This document shows, one piece after another, positions 57,886-64,000 of a stretch of 64,000 bases of DNA. The stretch lies in contig JARFIW010001346.1 of assembly GCA_036346225.1 (NCBI GenBank), positions 434,001-498,000 of the forward strand, read 5' to 3'. Positions within the stretch are counted from its first letter, which is position 1. Each line of letters opens with the position of its first letter. The DNA is from Platerodrilus igneus (lineage: Eukaryota; Arthropoda; Insecta; Coleoptera; Lycidae). The position numbers and the translations under genes are program-made. The notes below the pieces were generated by a model. That model saw nothing but the letters and a program-made list of their open reading frames with translations. It had not been told where the DNA came from and searched no databases.

Positions 57886-58100
57886 AATTGCTAATAAATT
57901 GAAGAACATTCCGGTTAAATCTCAAGTATTACAGCCTCATTGAATAACGTTTACATTAAATCTCAAATATTACGGTCAAGTTGAAGGACGTTCATATTAT
58001 ATCAAAAATTATTATCGCCACATTGAAGAACTTTCGTATTAAATTTAGAATATTGCAATCAAATTGAAAAACGTTCACATTAAATGGTAAAATTGAAGAG
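57886..58100 (+). repeat. degenerate tandem repeat, ~53-bp units, about four copies
   Basis: ATTGAAGAACATTCCGGTTA, ATTGAATAACGTTTACATTA, GTTGAAGGACGTTCATATTA, ATTGAAGAACTTTCGTATTA and ATTGAAAAACGTTCACATTA recur at regular spacing, each followed by an AAATCTCAAATATTACGG-like half. Confidence 0.75.
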
Positions 58101-58842
58101 CGGACACGAAAAGAAAAAATAAGATAAGAGCGCTATAACAAAATTATTTAGTTTGTTTAAGGGATTAAATCTATTTGCTTACCATTATTAAAAACACTTA
58201 TTCAAGTGCATATTACACTTGAACTAAACACATTGGCATAAGGCTACATGCAAATTGCTGGCTAGAACTCTAATGTTCTCCATGATGTGCTCGTATCAGG
58301 TGCCCCAGCCAGAGTGACCGGTTGGCACGCTGCGCATATTATATCTAAGTCGTTTGACATTGAGGTGTTTATTCTAACAGCCAATGCTTGTTGTTAGCAA
58401 CCAAACTAGCATCTGTATTATAATTGGGCACATGATCCCAATACGAATATTTATTTAAATGACAATATTTACTTGTTTAATCGAATAGACAAAAAGAGGT
58501 ATTTAACTAATAAATTTTAGGTGATTTGCAGCCCTCAAAAAAATTGTTACACTATTACAAAAATGATATTAAAATAAATTACAATATCAGTTATAATGTG
58601 AGATGGCTGTATAATATTATCTGCAGGTGTAAATGCTAGCATGGGTACCAGATTAGCGGCACGTACAATCAAAATATAATATGGAAAGATCTTACCAGAA
58701 CAGGTCCTGAGCGCGGATATCGTATATTGCAGGTACGCCTGAGTTCTGTTTCAATAAAATACGTACATAATGTACCAGACTGAAATAACAGGCACCTTGA
58801 ATTTAATACTAACAGTATCTTCAACACATATCACACCGCAAG
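58101..58842. other. unassigned intronic sequence
   Basis: One more GC-rich patch at 58260-58380 could be a short retroposon. No ends or promoter boxes could be defined. Confidence 0.35.
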
Positions 58843-58900
58843 ACTGCAAAACTGCAAACTACAGAACTGCAAAATTGCAAAACTGTAAAACTACAACCCG
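58843..58900. repeat. minisatellite, ACTGCAAA-type units
   Basis: Seven to eight near-copies of a 8-9 base unit such as ACTGCAAA, AACTGTAAA and ACTACAGA. Confidence 0.75.
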
Positions 58901-59456
58901 TTTTGCGGTTCCTTTACAAAACGAGCTTAAATCATAACAACGAAACTTGACGTAATAATCAAGTTTTCAAATGTGTGTCCTCGAACTTCAATAAAATTCT
59001 CAAATGAGCAGAGTAAATATAAAATTTTCACTAATAAGTCGCTCTAAAACAACGTATCATCAATTCTCCAATTAAAATAATAAGGGCGGAACTACAAATT
59101 AGTTCACAATAAGATGCACGTTACCAAGCATCGAGGATCAAATTCAAGAAAAGAGTAAATAATCACGACTCGTTATGAAGTGATAAGAATTAGTTTTATG
59201 CATGCTATCAACATACAAGAATTAAAACTTGAATTTATGAATGAAACTTGATAAATTACAATAAGGAAATAAACCATAGGCGTCGTATTTGGGAACGAAA
59301 TATATCTAAAAATTGAGAAACGCGTTACGGAAGAATTGAATCGTAACAGAGGTTTATGAAAGTCATTGTTCATCATAGTATTGAATAGAATAGATAAATT
59401 TTTTCTTTTGAAAAGCAGAATGAGAAATTCGTAATATTCTGTTCTTTAAACATAAA

Positions 59457-59752
59457 AGCACATTAAGTTTGCAAATCATACTATGGTTAGAAAAATAGTT
59501 TATATACCTACCAGAAGTAGTAGGTTTTTAGTACCAGTTAAGTAGGATCTTATTATTGTCACCCCTTATAGACTGTGAATTCACATTGAAATGAGAAAAT
59601 AACAATAGTGTTCCGTTTTTGGACATGAAGGTAATAAGGAGTGACAATAATGAGATCCTACTTGACTGGTACCAAAAACCTACTAATTCTGGTAGGTATA
59701 TAAACTATTTTTCTAACCATAGTATGATTTGCAAAATTAATGTCGCTTGAAA
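59457..59752. repeat. foldback (MITE-like) element, ~296 bp
   Basis: Arms of about 105-110 bases are more than 90% identical when inverted. The left arm starts AGCACATTAAGTTTGCAAAT and the right arm ends ATTTGCAAAATTAATGTCGCT. Both contain TATACCTACCAGAA and GTAGGATCTTATTATTGTCA or close variants. The loop is about 75 bases. There is no coding capacity and no clear target duplication. Confidence 0.8.
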
Positions 59753-60897
59753 CACCTCTATTTTGGACAGGCGCTATTTAGGATTATTCTAATGGGTTGG
59801 TGCTCAACGGTTTTTTATTAGATGGAACGTTTTAAGACCTTTACAGGAAGATGTAAGAAAAGTGTTGAAATTTTATACCCTTAAAAAGATTTGCATTTGT
59901 TTTTATAGAGCACACCCCGTATCACTGAAAGCTAGCTGGTGCATTATTTACTGTTACCTCTCTTTTGTAGAGTGAAAGTAATTCAGGTAACTAACTTCCG
60001 TTTAGCATGTAATGTTGCAACTTTGTATCAAATATAGCTCTTTTGCTTGATTAGGAAGACAAAAGACAGATGATGATAATGCATTCCAATTAATTATATT
60101 ATAGTGTACAAACTGTACAATATCATGCATTTAAATGAAATGATGAAAATTACTTATATTGTAAAATTAAACCTTCATAGTTAAATCTCGATACTAACTA
60201 TTCTTTATAATTACAGATATAGTTTGAAGGCGTGTGACGAATGTATTATATTATACAAGTTTTAAGACACAATAACCCATCTGTAGATGTAAATTACTAT
60301 GTAAATGAAATATTAGCGTTGGACAGTGCAACTTTGTATTAAACTATTTCAAAGTGAACTACTTTCCTGAATAAAACAAAAGCTTACATTTAAATCATGT
60401 ATTCATAAAATAAGCCTATATTAAGCATCTATTCCAATTAAATATTATAATATTCTATTAACACAAGACAAAAGAAACATGATTATTGGAAGGATTTCCA
60501 GTAAATAAATGTATTAAGGATAAGCTGTCATCCCTAATACACCACATCTTCTTTTACAATCGCACTATAGCAAGAAAACCATTCTGGTATTAATTCTTGA
60601 GTCAAGGTGCAAACCACATGGCTAAACTCATTCATAACTGTATGCACAAAAGTAGTTGTTCCTGTTGCCACCAAGTTTCATAGTGAGCGCCACTATCTAA
60701 TAGACATTGGGGAGATCACTATTATAACTGTTCATACAGATTGATTCATTGTGAATTATAACCTCCTTGAAGCCTTTTTACAAGTCAGATTTAAAATTAA
60801 CGATTTGATGTGTGGATGCCAAAAAAATAAACTTTAATGTGTGATTCAGCATATGAAATCACTATTAGAGTAACCGCCACTTTTAATGTAGTACAGC
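59753..60897. other. unassigned intronic sequence
   Basis: AT-rich DNA with no feature I can support. Confidence 0.4.
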
Positions 60898-61020
60898 CAC
60901 TTGCACACATGCATGCACATGCACATATGTATGCATACAACTACATGCACATATGCAGATGTGTGTACATACATATGCAAGCACATGTTCATGTGCACTC
61001 ATTCACACACACACATATGC
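60898..61020. repeat. CA/TGCA-rich low-complexity tract just upstream of CSPG4 exon 3
   Basis: Alternating purine-pyrimidine runs (ACACATGCATGCACATG and similar) ending about 70 bases before the splice acceptor. Confidence 0.75.
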
Positions 61021-61092
61021 ATACCTGTGGTGGTTTATTTTTAAATTTTGAAGACCATTTTCAAATATGAAAAAAACAATGTTTTATTTTAG

Positions 61093-62434
61093 GAAACATT
61101 TAGCTGGAAAGTTTTTTGAACTAAATGTTCATTATGGATTGTTTGTTGGAGGACGTGGGAATTTTTCTGATGTATTTTTTGGTCATCAAGAAAATTTTCG
61201 AGGTTGTTTACAAGACTTAGAATACAATGGAATATTGGCTTTGCAAAAATCAAGAGATAGGCTGATTCCCATGACTGTTGTTCGAGGCGTTACTTGGAAT
61301 TGTGCAGAAGAGTTTAATGCAGACCTTCAACAACCAATTAGCTTTATAAAGGATGGAGCATTTATGAGTTTAATAATGCCACTTTTAGATTTTATGGCAT
61401 GGGAGTTAGAAATCAAGACATTATCGGAGAAAGAGGCTATTTTACTTTATTATAGTGGGTTACCAACAAAATTGGATACTTTCTTTTTAGAAATATGGAA
61501 GGGAAAGCTTAAAGCTTCTATTAAAATAGGTGATAATAAATTTGTTGATGGTATTAATGATGTTTTTATAGCTGATGGCCAATGGCATACAATCACAATC
61601 CGAGTAGCTTCCACATCATTAGAATTAAACATTGATTCTAACACAAAAATTATAAAAGTTCCTAAGTTTGCTGGTTATTTTATAGGCATGGGTGATATTT
61701 TATATGTTGGTGGCATAGACATAAATAAGCGTGCAAAAGCAGCATCAAAAGGATTAAAAGTGCCTGAAGGAAGCTTTAAAGGTTGCATTCAGCATCTAAA
61801 GATTGGTGATCGTTTAATTGGTCTACGTGATGTTCATGTTAGTGATGGACTGCTAAGTGGCTGTGTCTGGCAATTTCCATGTTTGACAAGCAATCCCTGT
61901 AGTAATAATGGTATGTGTGTTCAACAAAGTTTGGACTCTTATCAATGTCTGTGCCAGTCAGATACTTGTGTGAACTCAACCACTTTAAGTGATCGGGGCA
62001 ATTCTGCTATAGATTTAGAACTTTTGATAGTGGAACCTTTGCATGTTACAGAGGGTCAAAATGTTCTTATTACTCTCATTAATTTACACATAGTTTTGGA
62101 TTTTGTAAAATTTGGAATCAGTGAATCAAGTATAATTTTTCATATAATCAATGCTCCAGAACATGGCACTGTTATGATCGATGTATGGCCACATGAAAAA
62201 AATTCTTTTACATTATCTGATGTGGGAAAGGATAAAATATATTATGTTCATGATGGATCTGAGCATATTCAAGATAACATTGTAATGGTTGTGGAGTTTT
62301 TAGCAGCCGATGTATATGTTTTACCTACTTATTTACAAGGAAGATTTCGATTTGACTTAAAAGCTATTATTACACCTATAAATGATGCACCTATATTGAA
62401 TATACCTACTACTTCTATTTTACGCGTAGCTAGG
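61093..62434 (+). CDS. CSPG4: CSPG4/kon-tiki exon 3: end of laminin-G 1, laminin-G 2, EGF-like module, first CSPG repeat
   Basis: The acceptor TTTTATTTTAG gives entry in phase 2, finishing a lysine codon and laminin-G 1 (YGLFVGGRGN, FRGCLQDLEYNG). C-A-E-E-F marks the domain border. Laminin-G 2 follows (ADGQWHTITIRV, DILYVGGID, FKGCIQHLKIGD). Next is a short EGF-like module with C-x5-C-x4-C-x8-C-x-C spacing (LTSNPCSNNGMC, YQCLCQ), which vertebrate CSPG4 lacks. The first CSPG repeat starts near PLHVTEGQNVLITL and contains HDGSE and TPINDAP. The exon ends AGG|GTAAGT, phase 0. The remaining CSPG repeats, transmembrane segment and PDZ-binding tail should lie downstream. Confidence 0.92.
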
Positions 62435-62896
62435 GTAAGTGTTTACCTTCTGAAGTGCATGCTTTTTGGATGAATTTAATAGCATCGTGTGCATCCTTTT
62501 TTCAGTTTTATTATTAAATTTTAGTATTAATGAATGATTTATTTATTATAGTTTAACAAATATTCACATATGTTTAATGTTATTATTTATTTAAGATTAA
62601 TGTGCTGATTCTAACAGTTCGTGTGGCATGCTTAGTAGCTGTATGGCACAGGTAAGGCTATGTAAATACATAAACTTTTTAATATTATTTACAATACTCT
62701 TGATAAAAATTATCATTCACAATTCTGATTTTTGGTTACAAACTACAGAGTAGATGGTCTATTTAAAACTTATATTTGATTGTTATGAAGTATATTCATA
62801 ATAAATTGAAAACTACACAAAGAATATTTTATACCTAATTGTAATAATTTATATTCGAAAAATATCATATTAGAAATATATCTTGGAAAACTTGTA

Positions 62897-62898
<2 letters not shown>

Positions 62899-62941
<43 letters not shown>

Positions 62942-62942
62942 A
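62899..62942. repeat. (TG)n microsatellite
   Basis: About 21 TG units followed by CATGCATGCGCGCATGG-type alternating sequence to 62998. Confidence 0.9.
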
Positions 62943-63589
62943 TGCATGCGCGCATGGGTGCATGCGTGCGTGTGTGCATGGGTGCATGCGTGTGTGCTCC
63001 ACGTTTTTAAATTGTCATAACACTTTACTACAACTTTAAATACGTTAGAATGATTTTACCCCAATTATTATTGATTATGTCCTATATTTACACAAGTATT
63101 ATGTTACATTATCCTTGGCTAAATTAAATTGACTTAGTTTTCTCTAGTCCCAAAACTGCATAAAAAACATGTTTTCTCAATTTTTCAGAATTTTTCTCAT
63201 GTAACCTATAAAACATTATATGTCAATAGAAAGCTCCACAAAAACGCTATTCAATGGCAAAATCCAATATGGCGGGTGCCATTTAAAAAAATTGACTTTT
63301 TGTTCATTTTGCGTTTTGCTTCACCTTGTACAATAAAAGGAAAAAACAAGCACATCGCGCTATCGATAATAATACAACAGGATATGGAAAATTATGTCGT
63401 GAAAGAATCAACTCTTCAAGTTCAATAAGAAAACTTTTGCAATTTTTCAAAGTTGACATGATTTTGACATAAAATGACTCATAAAAGGCAAACCGTCCAT
63501 TATAGACCTATAGTACCTGTATATAATTTTGATAAGCATCAAAAGAGCTTTTAGAATATGGTATCAAATCTAGGGTGTTTCATTTAAAA

Positions 63590-63950
63590 AAACATAACTT
63601 TGGGTTGGAAACTATATTGACACACCCTGTATATAGGTGAAAATATTTTTAGATTGTGCAGCTTAGCCGTGGCTATCGTTTAAAAAAACCGGAAGTTGAT
63701 ATCTTGAATAACATAAAAGTTATGGAACTTTCACGGAGGACGTAGACACCCTATATATACAGGGTGAGTTTTTAGTGTGGCAACGGTCGATAACTCCGTT
63801 ATTATAAAAGCTACGTAAACCAAATTTGGAGGCATGTTAGGCATACCTAAAGTGCACATTGTAAAAATATTTGGAAGCATACAGGGTGTTTCATAATTCC
63901 AGGGCATATTAAACTTATATTTTTTTAAATGGAACGCCCTATATATTATT
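63590..63950. repeat. dispersed-repeat sequence with CAGGGTG-type motifs
   Basis: ACACCCTGTATATAGGTG at 63621, TATATACAGGGTGAGTTTTT at 63754 and ACAGGGTGTTTCATAATTCC at 63881 are related motifs in both orientations, as seen at ends of non-autonomous DNA transposons. The element limits are unclear. Confidence 0.35.
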
Positions 63951-64000
63951 ACATTTTTGAAAAGCCCATAAAAAGAGCTTTAATTTGATATCAAATTGTA

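Larger units (their letters stand above)
34844..61092 (+). other. CSPG4 intron 2, 26.2 kb, filled with repeats
   Basis: Donor GTAAGT at 34844 and acceptor TTTTATTTTAG ending at 61092. The phases (2 and 2) join to a lysine codon and continue laminin-G domain 1 without gap. Contents are listed as separate features. Confidence 0.8.
62435..64000 (+). other. CSPG4 intron 3 (partial)
   Basis: Begins with the strong donor GTAAGT. No further CSPG exon is visible before the window ends. It includes a TG microsatellite and dispersed-repeat sequence listed separately. Confidence 0.7.

Overview
This window reads as insect nuclear DNA, although the order cannot be fixed from the sequence. It is AT-rich, full of transposable-element fragments and carries very little host coding sequence. 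The only host gene I can support is a plus-strand orthologue of chondroitin sulfate proteoglycan 4 (CSPG4/NG2, Drosophila kon-tiki). Its exons lie at 34424-34484, 34537-34843 and 61093-62434. Splice phases fit exactly, so a 26.2-kb second intron interrupts the first laminin-G domain, and the gene runs off the right edge.

Left region (1-7285): a Ty3/gypsy-type retrotransposon with unusually long LTRs (at least 1.9 kb each) surrounds a broken gag and a pol truncated inside reverse transcriptase. The rest of pol is replaced by a G/A/T-rich tract almost free of C. From 8345 to 24.7 kb lies a minus-strand gypsy element (gypsy A) that has been invaded repeatedly. It carries a short retroposon with a 14-bp target duplication (10308-10550), an oppositely oriented LTR of its own family (11444-11860), and a 12,177-bp Polinton/Maverick-like element (12237-24413). 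The last has about 480-bp terminal inverted repeats beginning AGTAGATAG and a perfect 6-bp duplication, GAAATA. Joining the two flanks restores the gypsy A gag-protease frame, which proves the insertion.

The Polinton-like element holds a decayed type-B DNA polymerase gene (minus strand, 12975-16863), a fivefold tandem repeat of its presumed promoter, about 6 kb of repeated non-coding modules with TATA, initiator and splice-like signals, and a second inverted polymerase fragment beside the right terminal repeat. I see no integrase, ATPase, protease or capsid gene, so it looks like a rearranged, polymerase-only derivative.

From 24.7 to 34.2 kb are a mariner fragment, a LINE fragment, a 210-bp tandem repeat split by a near-complete DD41D (rosa-like) mariner, a 166-residue open reading frame of unknown function, the 5' half of a second gypsy element with its LTR (gypsy B), and a 0.78-kb direct duplication immediately upstream of CSPG4.

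The giant CSPG4 intron contains a third gypsy fragment (gypsy C) with a LINE inside its RNase H, a satellite with a 1.08-kb higher-order repeat, a second LINE, a 403-bp tandem array in which every unit carries a tRNA-like sequence (interrupted by a 1,270-bp solo LTR with a 4-bp duplication), several TA microsatellites and a foldback element. The interacting parts are mostly mobile elements nested in each other; the host gene is the only evident functional locus.
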